Shown piece after piece: positions 4,903 to 5,383 of a DNA stretch of 5,383 nt. Within the stretch, counting starts at the first letter, position 1. The number at the start of each line of letters is the position of its first letter. The notes beneath the pieces were generated by a model. That model was not told the origin of the DNA. It made no database searches and saw only the letters and a list, made by a program, of their open reading frames with translations. Source of the DNA: Candidatus Pacearchaeota archaeon (GTDB lineage: Archaea > Nanobdellota > Nanobdellia > Pacearchaeales > GW2011-AR1); the NCBI GenBank assembly GCA_018303895.1, contig JAGVXJ010000032.1, forward strand, positions 1 through 5,383, in the 5' to 3' direction. The position numbers and the translations under genes were made by a program.

Positions 4903-5383
4903 ATGAGCATCATAGATTTGCACACACACTCGACATATTCCGACGGAAAAGATTCTCCTGAAGAAATAATTCAAAAAGCAAAAAGCGGAGGAGTTAAATT
5001 TCTTTCATTAACTGACCACGATACAGTGGGTGGATTAAAAAGAGCAAAAGATTCTGCAGTATTAAATGGAATAAAATTCGTAAATGGATTGGAAATCAGC
5101 GTACTTTTTTTTCATAAACTTTATCACGAAGGACAAAAAAGTTTAGAACTTCACATGTTAGGTTACAACTTCGATCCAGAAAATAAAGAATTATTAAATA
5201 CTCTTCAGGAAAACCGTAACTACAGACAATGGCGAGCAAAAGAAATGGTAAAAAAAGTAAATAATATTTTGGAAAAAGAAAATCAGTCAATAATCACTGA
5301 ACAAGAATATGAAAAAATGAAAAATTCCATCGGTGGAACGATTGGCAGACCACATTTAGCACAAATTTTAATTGATAAAAAAA
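4903..5383 (+). CDS. PHP-domain phosphoesterase, N-terminal 160 codons (cut by window)
   Basis: The PHP domain is a metal-dependent phosphoesterase fold. The pattern here resembles the COG0613 group (TrpH/YciV/RNase AM-like), whose studied members act on RNA 5' ends or on 3',5'-bisphosphonucleotides. Visible metal-site motifs are DLHTHSTYSDG (5-15), LTDHD (36-40), GLEIS (62-66, the metal-binding Glu), LHMLGY (83-88) and GRPHLA (148-153). The frame starts MSIIDLHTHS and stays open to the right edge, ending ...LIDKK; relatives usually run to roughly 270-300 residues, so the last catalytic motifs should lie outside. The stretch between GLEIS and LHMLGY (67-82) is longer than I expect for the family and contains two more His (71, 75). 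The exact substrate is not settled. It is divergent from nusA with its own TATA box. Confidence 0.88.
   Translation, partial: MSIIDLHTHSTYSDGKDSPEEIIQKAKSGGVKFLSLTDHDTVGGLKRAKDSAVLNGIKFVNGLEISVLFFHKLYHEGQKSLELHMLGYNFDPENKELLNTLQENRNYRQWRAKEMVKKVNNILEKENQSIITEQEYEKMKNSIGGTIGRPHLAQILIDKK

Noticed and set aside
4759..4974. 71-codon minus-strand frame across the PHP promoter
   Set aside because: It runs through the hairpins and antisense to the PHP start, which has clear catalytic motifs.

Overview
The window looks like the chromosome of an AT-rich archaeon, probably of a small-genome lineage such as DPANN (Woesearchaeota/Pacearchaeota-like). The basis is archaeal-type ribosomal proteins uS12 and uS7, a two-KH-domain archaeal NusA-like protein, and TATA-box promoters placed so close to start codons that the transcripts should be leaderless or nearly so. 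The lineage call is inference; the archaeal call is firm.

Layout, left to right. Positions 1-299 hold no convincing gene. They lie just downstream of rps7 and contain three displaced, decaying copies of the rps7 3' end (the stretch coding KKNEAEKQADSAR plus stop), separated by short GC-richer spacers that share a GAGCAT word. Positions 300-1561 (minus strand) are a tight operon rps12 - orf72 - rps7, with one base between each stop and the next start. orf72 is an unrecognised 72-residue protein. Positions 1562-1818 are a divergent promoter region with an imperfect 50-base direct repeat and nested inverted repeats. Positions 1819-4263 (plus strand) hold two tandem paralogous genes of unknown function (415 and 395 aa), probably co-transcribed. 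Positions 4260-4679 (minus strand) are a NusA-like gene whose stop overlaps the end of the second paralogue tail to tail. Positions 4680-4902 are a second divergent promoter region with two neighbouring hairpins. From 4903 to the right edge runs the first 160 codons of a PHP-domain phosphoesterase that is cut off by the window.

How it fits together: in many archaea nusA, rps12 and rps7 are consecutive in one cluster, followed by the EF-2 gene. Here nusA and rps12 keep order and strand, but two genes on the opposite strand sit between them, and no EF-2 start is seen within the 299 bases after rps7. The cluster therefore looks broken twice: once by the unknown paralogue pair, and once at the rps7 3' end, where the repeated tails look like scars of repeated integration or duplication at a conserved coding end. 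In copy 1 of the tail all nine codon differences from the live gene are synonymous, which suggests it was once a translated rps7 end. The two most novel items are this rps7-tail array and the unknown paralogue pair.
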